From RYN-230 sp963760405 (GTDB lineage: Bacteria; Actinomycetota; Actinomycetes; Streptosporangiales; Streptosporangiaceae): a DNA stretch of 64,000 nucleotides. Under the pieces are notes generated by a model that saw only the letters and a program-made list of their open reading frames with translations, was not told the origin of the DNA and did not search any database. The stretch spans positions 248,001 to 312,000 of the forward strand of contig CAVXCV010000004.1 of the NCBI GenBank assembly GCA_963760405.1, read 5' to 3'. This document shows, in pieces, positions 16,043-25,433 of the stretch. Position numbers and translations under genes: made by a program. Numbering within the stretch: position 1 is the first letter of the stretch; every line of letters begins with the position of its first letter.

Positions 16043-17719
16043 TCAGGCGGGCGGTGCCGTGGGCACGGGACCGGCGGGCTGGTGGCGGTAGAACTCCAGC
16101 GGTTCCGCGGGCAGTGGGGTGTTCCCGAGGATCAGGTCGGCGGCCTTCTCGGCCATCATCATCACCGGTGCGTAGATGTTGCCGTTGGTGATGTACGGCA
16201 TGGCGGAGGCGTCCACCACGCGCAGCCCGTCCAGGCCGTGCACCCGCATGCTGGCCGGGTCGGTGACCGCGTCCGGGCCGGTGCCCATCGCGCAGGTGCA
16301 CGAGGGATGCAGCGCGGTCTCGGCGTCCCGGGCCACCCAGTCCAGGATCTGCTCGTCGCTCCCGACCTCCTGGCCCGGGGACAGCTCGCCGTCGTTGTAG
16401 GGGCCGAAGGCCGGCTGGTTCAGGATGTGCCGGGCGACGCGGATCGCTTCCACCCACTCCCGGCGGTCCTGCTCAGTGGACAGGTAGTTGAACCGGAGCG
16501 CGGGGTGCACCCGCGGGTCGGTGGACGTGACCCTGACCGAGCCCCGGGCGTCGGAGTACATCGGCCCGATGTGCACCTGGTAGCCGTGGCCGCCCGCGGG
16601 CACCGACCCGTCGTAGCGGATCGCGATGGGCAGGAAGTGGAACATCAGGTTCGGGTAGGCCACGTCGTCGTTGCTGCGCGCGAACCCGCCGCCCTCGAAG
16701 TGGTTGGTAGCGCCCGGGCCGTGCCGGAAGAACAGCCAGTTAGCGCCGATCCAGGGCCGGGCCTGCCAGCGCAGTGCGGGCTGCACCGAGACCGGCAGCT
16801 TGCATCCGTACTGGATGTACACCTCCAGGTGGTCCTGCAGGTTCTGGCCCACCCCGGGCAGGTCCGCGGTCACGCCGATGCCCAGGTTCTCCAGGTCCGC
16901 GGCCGCGCCGACGCCGGACAGCTGGAGCAGCTGAGGTGAGTTGATGGCGCCGCCGCAGAGGATCACCTCCCGGCCGAGTGCCTGCAGGGCCTGCGTCCCG
17001 TGCCGGTACTCCACCCCGACCGCCCGGGTGCCGTCGAACAGCACCCGGGTGACCAGGGCCCGGGTCTGCACGGTCAGGTTCGGCCGGCTCATGACCGGGT
17101 GCAGGTAGGCCCGGGCGGCGCTGAGCCGCCGGCCGCGGTGCACATTCCGGTCGAACGGCGCGAAGCCCTCCTGCCGGTAGCCGTTGACGTCGTCGGTCAG
17201 CTGGTACCCGGCCTGCTGCACCGCCTGGAAGAAGGCCTGGAACAGCGGGCTGTCCGCGGGCCCGCGTTCCAGCACCAGCGGGCCCTCGTAGCCGCGCCAC
17301 CGGCCGCCCCCGGCCAGGCAGGTCTCCATCTTCTTGAAGTACGGCAGGCAGTGCGCGTAGTCCCAGGTTTCCATGCCCGGGTCAGCGGCCCAGCGCTGGT
17401 AGTCCAGGGGATTGCCGCGCTGGAAGATCATCCCGTTGATGCTGCTGGAGCCGCCCAGCACCTTGCCGCGCGCGTGGTAGACCCGGCGCCCACCCATGAA
17501 CGGCTCGGGCTCGGACTCGTACTTCCAGTCATACAGCCGGTTCCCGATCGGGTAGGTCAGCGCGGCCGGCATCTGGATGAACACATCCCACGGGTAGTCC
17601 GACCGGCCGGCTTCGAGCACGAGCACCCGGTGCGCCGGGTCGGCGGACAGCCGGCTGGCGAGCGCGCTGCCCGCCGAGCCGCCGCCGACGATCACGAAGT
17701 CATACTGTGCTGGGCTCAT
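16043..17719 (-). CDS. betA: Choline dehydrogenase-like GMC oxidoreductase
   Basis: A 558-residue GMC flavoenzyme, the usual BetA length. It has the FAD-binding VIVGGGSAGSALASRLSA, the GMC signature GKVLGGSSSINGMIFQRGNP, the second signature 'GGAINSPQLLQLSGVG', catalytic His471 in LHPSCTCAMG (E. coli BetA uses His473) and the ending ITNGNIYAPVMMMAEKAADL. It would oxidise choline or another alcohol. No betaine aldehyde dehydrogenase is adjacent, so the substrate is inferred. Upstream on the same strand lie the DUF294 gene and the permease fragment, which fits a substrate-uptake and oxidation group. Confidence 0.85.
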   Translation of the reverse strand: MSPAQYDFVIVGGGSAGSALASRLSADPAHRVLVLEAGRSDYPWDVFIQMPAALTYPIGNRLYDWKYESEPEPFMGGRRVYHARGKVLGGSSSINGMIFQRGNPLDYQRWAADPGMETWDYAHCLPYFKKMETCLAGGGRWRGYEGPLVLERGPADSPLFQAFFQAVQQAGYQLTDDVNGYRQEGFAPFDRNVHRGRRLSAARAYLHPVMSRPNLTVQTRALVTRVLFDGTRAVGVEYRHGTQALQALGREVILCGGAINSPQLLQLSGVGAAADLENLGIGVTADLPGVGQNLQDHLEVYIQYGCKLPVSVQPALRWQARPWIGANWLFFRHGPGATNHFEGGGFARSNDDVAYPNLMFHFLPIAIRYDGSVPAGGHGYQVHIGPMYSDARGSVRVTSTDPRVHPALRFNYLSTEQDRREWVEAIRVARHILNQPAFGPYNDGELSPGQEVGSDEQILDWVARDAETALHPSCTCAMGTGPDAVTDPASMRVHGLDGLRVVDASAMPYITNGNIYAPVMMMAEKAADLILGNTPLPAEPLEFYRHQPAGPVPTAPPA

Positions 17720-17745
17720 CGCTGCCTCCTCGGCTGTTGGTCCTT

Positions 17746-17821
17746 CCGGTCCCGCCCGGTTGGCCCGGTCTCACCTGGTTAGCCTGGTCCCGCGCGGTTA
17801 CCCCGGTCCCGTCTGATTAGC
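17746..17821. repeat. 19-bp tandem repeat, 4 degenerate copies
   Basis: Four units of the form CGGTCCCGCCCGGTTGGCC (with changes) fill the intergenic space between the DUF294 gene stop and the betA start. The unit length is not a multiple of three and the array is outside coding DNA. Confidence 0.8.
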
Positions 17822-19747
17822 TCAGCCCCACCGGACCCCCAGCGACAGCTCGGCCGCCAGGCCGGACTGCACCGACGCCACGGCGCGGAACGCCTCCCTG
17901 AGGTAGGACCGGGCCAGCGGGTTCAGCGTCCTGGGGTCGATGAAATCATCCGGCGCCGCGCCGCGCCGGACTTGCTCCACCTGATGATCCAGGCGCAGCG
18001 TGAAGATGAAGCCGAACGCCTCGATCAGGGTGCGGGCAGCCGGGCCGTCCAGCGTGCCGGCCGCTTCGGCCGCGCGCAGCCGGGTCACGGTCGGGGCGCT
18101 CGCCACGCCCGCCGCCATGCCGGCCCAGCGGGCCAGGTTGACGATGGGGATCAGGCCGCCGTGCTTGATGTCGAGCTGGCCTCGCCGCTCACCCGAGTGC
18201 TCGACCACGAAGTCGCGCAGGAACCCGGTCGGCGGCCGGAACGACAGCGCGAACCGCGCCAGCAGCCGCTGCAGGTCAGGGTGCCCGCGGGCCTCCCACA
18301 GGGGGCCGGCGACCGAGACCCCGGGCAGGCCAGCGCCGGGCGGGCCAGTCCCGGGCGGGCCAGTCCCGGGCGGGCCAGCCCCATACGGCCCAGGCCCGGC
18401 TGCCGCCCGGGCGGCCCCGTGCACTGGGCGGCTGTCGGTGATCAGCGACAGCAGGATCAGCGCCTGCTCCCGGGCGGGATTCTCGCTGATGTTCCGCAGG
18501 GCCGCCCGCCAGGATGCCAGCGACCGGGCGAACTGCGGGTTGGCCGCGCTCGCGCCGTGCGGGTCGGGCTGGATGCCGCACGCCCGCAGGCCGTCGTCCA
18601 CCAGCCGGGCCAGCCGGGCCATGTAATCGCCAGTGGCTGGCCCGGCGTCGTCGTCCTGCCACGCCAGCGCGCTGTCCACGTCTGAGGACGGCACCGCCTC
18701 GTGCCGGGCCAGGCTGCCGAGCGCGAACCAGGTGAACGCCGCAGGCGGCGGCCCGAGCCCGGCTACGGCCAGCTCGACCAGCCGCTGCGTCAGTGCGTCC
18801 AGCACCACCGAGCGGATGGCGGCCACCTGCTCGGCCGCCACCCCGGCGTCGCGCAGTGCCACGATCATCGGGCCCAGCCCGGCTGATACCGGGACCAGGT
18901 CGGCGGTGCTGGCCGCCAGGCCGATGGCCCGGCGGAGCAGGAACGGCTGGCGCGCACCGGCCGCGACCAGGTCACCGTCATCGACCACGCCCAGCACGTC
19001 ACCCGAGGGAGTGAGTACCGGGACGTGGTGTACGTTGCGGCCAAGCATGTCGAGAAGGACATCGCCGGCCAGCCGGTCGGCAGTCACCGTGTAAGCCGGC
19101 TCCGTCATGATCGCGGATACCGGCGCATCTGGGCTGACTCCCGCCGCGATGACCTTCGACCGGAGGTCACGGTCGGTCACGATGCCGAGCATGCCAGCGG
19201 CCTGCACCAGGACCGCGCTCGCGCCCTTGGCGGTCATCCGCTGCGCCGCCTCGCGGATCGGCTCGCCCGGCTCGCACAACAGCGGCGGCGTCCGGATCAG
19301 CGCGGCCACGTGCTGCCCGACCGGGTCGGTGGGCGGCACCTGGACCGCCGCGGTCCCGCCCCGCCCCGCGATCAGGGACCGCGTCACGAAGCCCAGCACG
19401 TCCGGCCGGGCCAGCAGCGGCCGGATCGCGTCGGCCGGGATGCGGCAGCAGACCGTCTCCTCGGCCGCCCGCGCCTCGAACCCGGTCGGCAGCCCGGAGA
19501 TCATCGACGCGTGCCCGAACAGCTCGCCCGGCCCGAGCAGGTCGAGCACCCGCCCGTCATGGATGATCTCGACCGAGCCGCTGCGGACCACCCAGAGCCA
19601 CGCGACCGGCCCGGCGCCCTGCGCGAAGATCGTCTTCCCGGCCGGGCTGGACTCCAGCTCGGTGACGGCGGCGATGCGGGCCAGCTCGTCCGGGCCTACC
19701 GCGTTGAACGGCGGCCAGGAGCCGAGGAACTCCGCGATGTCCGGCAT
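17822..19747 (-). CDS. cNMP-binding / CBS / DUF294 nucleotidyltransferase-like protein
   Basis: A 641-residue signalling protein. Domains in order: a cyclic-nucleotide-binding fold (about 1-125; LLGPGELFGHASMISGLPTG), a CBS pair (about 150-270; GIVTDRDLRSKVIAAG and VHHVPVLTPSGDVLGVVDDG), a DUF294 nucleotidyltransferase-like domain with LGSLARHEAVPSSDVDSALA (G-S...D-x-D motif near 345-365) and DUF294_C. Related proteins lie beside transporters and are thought to control them; a truncated permease is directly upstream here (10 bp). A G-P-P-G-T repeat (about residues 455-474) interrupts the C-terminal domain. Confidence 0.85.
   Translation of the reverse strand: MPDIAEFLGSWPPFNAVGPDELARIAAVTELESSPAGKTIFAQGAGPVAWLWVVRSGSVEIIHDGRVLDLLGPGELFGHASMISGLPTGFEARAAEETVCCRIPADAIRPLLARPDVLGFVTRSLIAGRGGTAAVQVPPTDPVGQHVAALIRTPPLLCEPGEPIREAAQRMTAKGASAVLVQAAGMLGIVTDRDLRSKVIAAGVSPDAPVSAIMTEPAYTVTADRLAGDVLLDMLGRNVHHVPVLTPSGDVLGVVDDGDLVAAGARQPFLLRRAIGLAASTADLVPVSAGLGPMIVALRDAGVAAEQVAAIRSVVLDALTQRLVELAVAGLGPPPAAFTWFALGSLARHEAVPSSDVDSALAWQDDDAGPATGDYMARLARLVDDGLRACGIQPDPHGASAANPQFARSLASWRAALRNISENPAREQALILLSLITDSRPVHGAARAAAGPGPYGAGPPGTGPPGTGPPGAGLPGVSVAGPLWEARGHPDLQRLLARFALSFRPPTGFLRDFVVEHSGERRGQLDIKHGGLIPIVNLARWAGMAAGVASAPTVTRLRAAEAAGTLDGPAARTLIEAFGFIFTLRLDHQVEQVRRGAAPDDFIDPRTLNPLARSYLREAFRAVASVQSGLAAELSLGVRWG
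18328..18387. repeat. 15-bp tandem repeat inside the DUF294 gene, 4 copies
   Basis: GGCCAGTCCCGGGCG-type units start at 18328, 18343, 18358 and 18373. They encode the five-residue Gly-Pro-Pro-Gly-Thr repeat on the minus strand; the frame is kept. Confidence 0.9.
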
Positions 19748-19756
19748 TGGGCTCGG

Positions 19757-20140
19757 TCAGGTCGGCTCGCCCAGAGCGCCGCCCGTGCTGCCGCCCGTGC
19801 TGCCGGCCACGGTCAGGATCCAGCCGCCGAACCAGGAGGTGAACGAACCAGCGATCTGCTTGGACCACTGGTACACCGACCCGGCCAGCGGGTACTGCCC
19901 GGCGAGCTCGGCGAAGCACAGGGCGACCAGCATCTGGCCCGCGAACACCGCGGGCCAGGTCCAGATGAACGCCGGGCCGCCCGAGGCGAAGCCGAAGAAG
20001 AACAGCTCGAACACCCCGGTCATGATCGAGATGTAGCTGAACCCGGCGGCGAACGAGGAGAACAGGCCCAGTGAGCGGTCGAGTTCCTGCTTGTAGCCGA
20101 AGGCGGCCAGTTCATCGGTGTCAGTGCTCGGCATGGCCAT
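19757..20140 (-). pseudogene. APC-family amino-acid permease, N-terminal fragment
   Basis: The 127-residue product begins like a normal actinobacterial amino-acid permease (FGYKQELDRSLGLFSSFAAG, then SYISIMTGVFELFFFGF, 'QMLVALCFAELAGQYPLAG', SVYQWSKQIAGS) but stops after about two and a half membrane segments. Full-length relatives have about 500 residues and 12 segments. After GGWILTVAG the sequence is a short Gly/Ser/Thr repeat (STGGSTGG) and a stop, 9 bp before the DUF294 gene. An internal deletion or misassembly is likely. The remnant cannot be a working transporter. Confidence 0.8.
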
Positions 20141-20245
20141 GGCTTACCTCCCCGGGAGGCCGCGGCGGCCGCCCCGGATGACTTGCATTATGAGCGCCAC
20201 AGCCAGCCAGGAGAAGGTCCCAATGTGCCCGCCCGCGGGCTGCGG

Positions 20246-21061
20246 TTACCCGGTGTAGGCGGTGAGGACGTCGTCGGAAAGGCGGGGCCAGGCCTGCTTG
20301 GCCCATTCGTCGAAGTCCAGGTCAGCCAGGGCGGCGCAGGCGATGCCGGCCTCCGGGTCCACCCAGACGAAGCTGCCGGACTGGCCGAAGTGCCCGAACG
20401 TCCCGGGTGAGTTCCGGGTGCCGGTCCAGTGCGGCGCCTTGGTGTCCTTGATCTCGAACCCGAGTCCCCAGTCGCAGTGCGGCTGGCGGCCGAAGCCCGG
20501 CACCACTCCAGGCAGGCCGGGGAACACGGTGCGGGTGGCCTCGGCCAGCAGCGCGTCATCGATCAGCGACGGGCTGGCCAGCTCGATGGCCAGCGTCAGC
20601 AGGTCACTGAGCGGCCCGCTGATGCCCCAGGCGGGGGAGCCGTCCAATTGGGTACGCAGCAGGCCGAGCGGCAGGCAGATCTCGTCGGCCAGCAGCTTCC
20701 CGAACGGCTTGCCAGTCCGGCTGGCCAGGGTTTCTGCCACGATCTCGATGCCGCGGTTGGAGTAGATCCGGCGGCGGCCGGGCTGGCTGAGCACGGCGTC
20801 GCCGTCCAGGCCTAGCCCGGACGCGTGCGCCAGCAGGTGCCGGATGGTGGCTCCGGGCGGGCCCGCTGGCTCGTCCAGGTCGAGCAGGCCCCGCTGCACG
20901 CTGTCCAGTGCGGCCAGCGCCACCAGCAGCTTGCTCACCGAGGCCCAGCGGAATGGCTGGTCCGCCGGGCCGTGCGTGCTCAGCACGCCCGCTGCGGAGG
21001 CGACCCCGGCCGCGGCGGTGGCCGCAGGCCAGGACGCCACCTGATCGAGCGGGCTGGTCAT
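20246..21061 (-). CDS. Serine beta-lactamase-fold hydrolase (class C / esterase-like)
   Basis: About 271 residues from ATG 21061. The catalytic SxxK is SVSK in 'FRWASVSKLLVALAAL', the YxN is YSN in RIYSNRGIEIVAETLASRTG, and a C-terminal HFGQSG replaces the KTG-like motif. These are features of the beta-lactamase/D-alanyl-D-alanine carboxypeptidase/esterase EstB superfamily. No signal peptide is visible, so a cytosolic esterase or peptidase role is more likely than antibiotic resistance. Its leader contains an unusual 3.5-fold repeat of the ribosome binding site. Confidence 0.82.
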   Translation of the reverse strand: MTSPLDQVASWPAATAAAGVASAAGVLSTHGPADQPFRWASVSKLLVALAALDSVQRGLLDLDEPAGPPGATIRHLLAHASGLGLDGDAVLSQPGRRRIYSNRGIEIVAETLASRTGKPFGKLLADEICLPLGLLRTQLDGSPAWGISGPLSDLLTLAIELASPSLIDDALLAEATRTVFPGLPGVVPGFGRQPHCDWGLGFEIKDTKAPHWTGTRNSPGTFGHFGQSGSFVWVDPEAGIACAALADLDFDEWAKQAWPRLSDDVLTAYTG

Positions 21062-21065
21062 CGGC

Positions 21066-21100
21066 GATCCTTCCTGATCCTTCGTGATCCTTCCTGATCC
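21066..21100 (-). repeat. Tandem repeat of a Shine-Dalgarno-like unit (10 bp x 3.5)
   Basis: On the minus strand AGGAAGGATC/ACGAAGGATC units repeat directly ahead of the serine hydrolase start. The copy nearest the ATG has GAAGGA at normal spacing; the others lie 10 and 20 bases further out. Confidence 0.8.
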
Positions 21101-21300
21101 GGCGCCTGGCGTGTGCTCTCCATTGCCTGGGGTATGGGGCCGGAGGATGCTGGGCAGGAAACGAGTGCTTCCAGTGCAGCGGTGGAGGCGTGCAGATCGT
21201 GACGGCGGCTGCCAGGTTATCCCGGCCCGGCGGGCGGCTGGCCCGGGCACGACCGAGCCCGCCCGGGACGACCGTCCGGGCTTTCACGGAGGGAACGCTG

Positions 21301-23981
21301 ATGCTGGACGATCTTGACCCGGCCGAGACCCGCGAGTGGCGCGAGGCCCTCGATTCGGTGCTCGCGTTCGAGGGCACGGACCGGGCGTTCTTCCTGCTCG
21401 ACGAGGTGGTATCGGAAGCCCGCCGGCAGGGGCGCCGGTGCCCTACAGCGCTACCACCCCCTACCTGAACACGATCCCGCCGGACAAGGAGGAGCGGCTG
21501 GATCCGGGGGTGCTGGACATCGACCACCGGATCCGCTCGCTGATCCGGTGGAACGCGCTGGCCATCGTGTTGCGGGCGAACGCGGAGTCCTCCGAGCTCG
21601 GCGGGCACATCGCCAGCTTCCAGTCGGCGGCGACCCTCTACGACGTCGGATTCCAGCACTTCTTCCGTGGCCCCGCCGCGGGCCACGGTGGTGACCTGCT
21701 GTTCATCCAGGGGCATTCGTCGCCGGGGATCTACGCCCGCTCGTTCGTGGAGGGGCGGCTGACCGAGGACCAGCTGGCGAAGTTCCGGATGGAGACCGGT
21801 GGCGGCGGCCTGGCTTCCTACCCGCATCCGTGGCTGATGCCGGAGTACTGGCAGATGCCCACGGTGTCGATGGGCCTGGGCCCGATCATGGCGATCTACC
21901 AGGCGCGGTTCCTCAAGTACCTGGCCTGCCGCGGGCTGGCCGACACCGCGGACCGGAAGGTCTGGGCATTCCTCGGCGACGGGGAGACCGACGAGCCGGA
22001 ATCGCTCGGTGCCATCGCCCTGGCCAGCCGGGAGAAACTGGACAATCTCATTTTCGTGATCAACTGCAACCTGCAGCGGCTGGACGGCCCGGTCCGCGGC
22101 AACGGCAAGATCATCCAGGAGCTGGAGGGCATCTTCCGCGGCGCGGGCTGGAACGTGATCAAGGCGGTCTGGGGCAGCGGCTGGGATCCACTTCTCGCGC
22201 GTGACACCACCGGCCTGCTCCGCCAGCGCATGGAGGAGTGCGTCGACGGCGAGTACCAGGACTTCAAGTCCAAGGACGGGGCGTACGTCCGGGAGAAGTT
22301 CTTCGGCAAGTACCCGGAACTGCTGGACATGGTCGCGGGCATGACCGACGAGGAGATCTGGGCGCTGAACCGGGGCGGCCACGATCCGGTCAAGATCTAC
22401 GCCGCCTACTCGGCGGCCATGCGCAGCACCGGCCAGCCCACGGTGATCCTGGCCAAGACCGTGAAGGGCTACGGGATGGGGGAATCCGGCGAGGGCCAGA
22501 ACATCACCCACCAGCAGAAGCACATGGCCGACGCCGCCCTGGCCGCGTTCCGCGACCGGTTCAGCCTGCCGCTCACCGATGAGCAGCTGGCCGGGCTCCC
22601 GTTCCTGCGCTTCCCAGAGGACAGCCCGGAAATGGCCTACCTGCGGGAGCGGCGGGCGGCCCTGGGCGGCCCGCTACCCGCCCGGCGGACACGCTCGACT
22701 GAGTCGCTCGACGTGCCGGAGCTCAGCGCGTTCGGCGGCCAGCTGGCCGGCACGCCCGGCCGGGAGATCTCCACCACGATGGCGTTCGTGCGGATCCTGA
22801 ACACGCTGCTGCGGGACAAGAAGCTCGGCCCGCACGTGGTCCCGATCGTGCCCGATGAGTCCCGGACCTTCGGCATGGAGGGCATGTTCCGCCAGTTCGG
22901 CATCTTCAGCCAGGCGGGCCAGCTCTACCAGCCAGAAGACGCCAACCAGCTGATGTACTACCGCGAGGCGCCGGACGGCCAGATGCTCCAGGAGGGGATC
23001 AACGAAGCGGGCGCGATGGCCTCCTGGATCGCCGCGGCCACCGCGTACAGCACCAGCGACATGCCGATGATCCCGTTTTACATCTTCTACTCGATGTTCG
23101 GCTTCCAGCGGGTGATGGACCTGGCCTGGGCGGCCGGGGACTCCCGGGCCCGCGGCTTCCTGCTCGGCGGGACGGCCGGCCGGACCACGCTCAACGGCGA
23201 GGGGCTGCAGCACGAGGACGGCCACAGTCACGTGCTGGCCTCGGTCATCCCCAACTGCGTGTCCTACGACCCGACCTACGCCTACGAGGTCGCGGTCATC
23301 ATTCAGGACGGGCTGCGGCGGATGCTGGCTGAGCAGGAGGACGTGTTCTTCTACCTCACGCTGATGAACGAGAACTATGAGCATCCGGCGCTGCCCGAAG
23401 GCGCGGAAGCGGGCATCCTGCGCGGCATGTACCTGCTCCGCGAGGCCAGTCCCGGCACCGGTACGGCCGGTCCCGCGCCCGGTGGCCGCACCGTCCAGCT
23501 GCTGGGCAGCGGCACCATCCTGCGCGAGGTGCTGGCGGGCGCGGACCTGCTGGCCGCTGACTACGGTGTCGCCGCCGACGTGTGGAGCGCGACCAGCTTC
23601 ACCGAGCTGCGCCGGGACGGGCTGGCCGTGGACCGGTGGAACATGCTGCACCCGGAGGCGCCGCCCCGGCGCAGCTATGTCGAGACCTGCCTGGCCGGGC
23701 GGGCCGGGCCGGTGATCGCCGCGACCGACTACGTGAAGACGTTCGCCGACCAGATCCGGCCCTTCGTGCCGCAGCGCTACCGGGTGCTTGGCACAGACGG
23801 CTACGGCCGCTCCGACTACCGGCGCAACCTGCGCCGCTTCTTCGAGGTGGACCGGCACTACGTGGCCGTGGCCGCGCTGGCGTCGCTGGCGGCCGACGCC
23901 GCGATCCCGGCGGCCACCGTGACCGACGCCATCGCGCGGTACGGCATCGATCCCGACAAGCCGGACCCGGTCCGGGTATGA
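21301..23981 (+). CDS. aceE: Pyruvate dehydrogenase E1 component AceE (one frameshift near the 5' end)
   Basis: Homodimeric-type E1 of about 893 residues; it decarboxylates pyruvate with ThDP and passes the acetyl group to E2. Start ATG 21301 has GGAGGGA ahead and reads MLDDLDPAETREWREALDSV, FFLLDEVVSEARRQG. Then the frame must change at the G4 run 21429-21432 to continue as APVPYSATTPYLNTIPPDKE; total length is 3n+2, so one G appears missing. The ThDP motif is GDGETDEPES ... NCNLQRLDGPVRGNGKI; later VVPIVPDESRTFGMEGMFRQ and 'RTTLNGEGLQHEDGHSH'. Followed 57 bp later by aceF. The essential role and homopolymer site favour a sequence error over real loss. Confidence 0.92.
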
Positions 23982-24038
23982 CTAGCCTGCCGCCCAGTTC
24001 ACGTAACGGCCGGTCCCGGGCCGCGAGGGGGAGTTGCC

Positions 24039-25385
24039 ATGGCTGCTGCCACTGAAGTCAGCGTTCCCGACCTCGGCGACTTCGCCGACGTCCCGGTCAT
24101 CGAGATCCATGTCGCCCCCGGCGACGTGGTCAGCAGCGAGGACCCGCTGATCACCCTGGAATCGGACAAGGCCACCATGGACATCCCCGCGCCCGCCGCG
24201 GGCACTGTCCGCGAGCTCCGGGTCAAGGTCGGTGACCTGGTCAGCCGCGGGTCACCGATCCTGCTGCTGGACACCGCCAGTGCCCTCACCCAGCCGCCGG
24301 AACTCACCAGCCAGCAGGAGCCGCCGGCCCAGGAGCCGCTCACCGAGGAGCCCCCGGCCCCGGCCGCCCCTGCCGCGGCGGGGGAGCCGCAGCCCGCCAG
24401 CGGCCCGGGTGGCCCAGCCGCCCGGCCCGCCAGTGACCTGGGCGGCCCTGCCGCTGACTTCGACGGAGTGCACGCCGGCCCGGGAGTGCGGCGGCTGGCC
24501 CGCGAGCTCGGCCTCGACCTCAGCTCGGTACCCGGCACCGGGCCGAAAGGCCGTATCACCAAGGACGACGTGGTCGCCAGCGTCCGTGGTCCCGCCGCAG
24601 CTGACGGTACCGCCGCTCCCGGAGCGGGCTCTGCGGTAGCCCAGGGCAGCGGCATCCCGGACATCCCGGCCCAGGACTTCTCGAAGTTCGGCCTGGTCGA
24701 GGTCCGGCCGCTGTCCCGGATCCAGCGGCTGTCCGGCCCGGCCCTGCACCGGTCCTGGCTGAACATCCCGCATGTCACCCACAACGATGAGGCCGACATC
24801 ACCGACCTCGACGGCTACCGCCGGGACCTGGACGCCGCGGCCAAGGCGGACGGCTACCGGGTGACCCTGCTGGCCTTCCTGATGAAAGCCAGCGTGTCGG
24901 CGCTGCGGGAGTTCCCCAAGTTCAACAGCTCGCTGACGGCGGAGAAGGACGCGCTGATCTACAAGGGCTACTACCACCTCGGGGTGGCGGTGGATACGTC
25001 CGACGGCCTGGTGGTGCCGGTCATCCGGGATGTGGACCGCAAAGGCATCCGGGAACTCAGCCAGGAACTCGGCGCGGTGTCGGCCCGGGCCCGGGACGGC
25101 AAGCTCGGCCTGGCCGACTTGCAGGGGGCCTGCTTCACGATCTCCAGCCTGGGCGGCATCGGCGGCACCGCGTTCACCCCCATCGTCAACGCCCCGGAGG
25201 TGGCCATCCTCGGCGTGGTGCGGTCCCGGATGGCCCCGGTCTGGGACGGCGAAGCGTTCGTGCCCCGGCTCATGCTGCCGCTCTCGCTGTCCTACGACCA
25301 CCGGGTCATCGACGGCGCGCTGGCCGCCCGGTTCGCCCGCTACCTGTGCCATCTGCTCGAGGACATCCGCCGCCTCGTCCTGTGA
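24039..25385 (+). CDS. aceF: Pyruvate dehydrogenase E2, dihydrolipoamide acetyltransferase
   Basis: 448 residues. One lipoyl domain (1-80) with lipoyl-Lys44 in ESDKATMDIP; an Ala/Pro linker (about 88-140); an E1/E3-binding domain (GVRRLARELGLDLSSVPGTG, PKGRITKDDV); and the acetyltransferase core ending with catalytic His421 and Asp425 in SYDHRVIDGA. The segment 'DFSKFGLVEVRPLSRIQRLSG' with HRSWLNIPHVTHNDEADIT resembles AceF of proteobacterial type rather than the usual SucB-like E2 of actinobacteria, which is my inference. GAGGGGGAG precedes the ATG. Central gene of aceE-aceF-lpd. Confidence 0.92.
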   Translation: MAAATEVSVPDLGDFADVPVIEIHVAPGDVVSSEDPLITLESDKATMDIPAPAAGTVRELRVKVGDLVSRGSPILLLDTASALTQPPELTSQQEPPAQEPLTEEPPAPAAPAAAGEPQPASGPGGPAARPASDLGGPAADFDGVHAGPGVRRLARELGLDLSSVPGTGPKGRITKDDVVASVRGPAAADGTAAPGAGSAVAQGSGIPDIPAQDFSKFGLVEVRPLSRIQRLSGPALHRSWLNIPHVTHNDEADITDLDGYRRDLDAAAKADGYRVTLLAFLMKASVSALREFPKFNSSLTAEKDALIYKGYYHLGVAVDTSDGLVVPVIRDVDRKGIRELSQELGAVSARARDGKLGLADLQGACFTISSLGGIGGTAFTPIVNAPEVAILGVVRSRMAPVWDGEAFVPRLMLPLSLSYDHRVIDGALAARFARYLCHLLEDIRRLVL

Positions 25386-25433
25386 CCCGATCCCGGCGGA
25401 CTTCCGGCAGCCCTTCTCCTCCTGGAGCCTGAC

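Noticed and set aside
20246..21061. Antibiotic-resistance beta-lactamase
   Set aside because: SxxK and YxN are present but there is no signal peptide and the KTG motif is replaced, so an esterase/peptidase-like role is more likely.
21429..21432. Programmed frameshift in aceE
   Set aside because: It is a plain short G run without a slippery heptamer or visible stimulatory structure, and AceE is not known to use frameshifting; sequence error or mutation is simpler.
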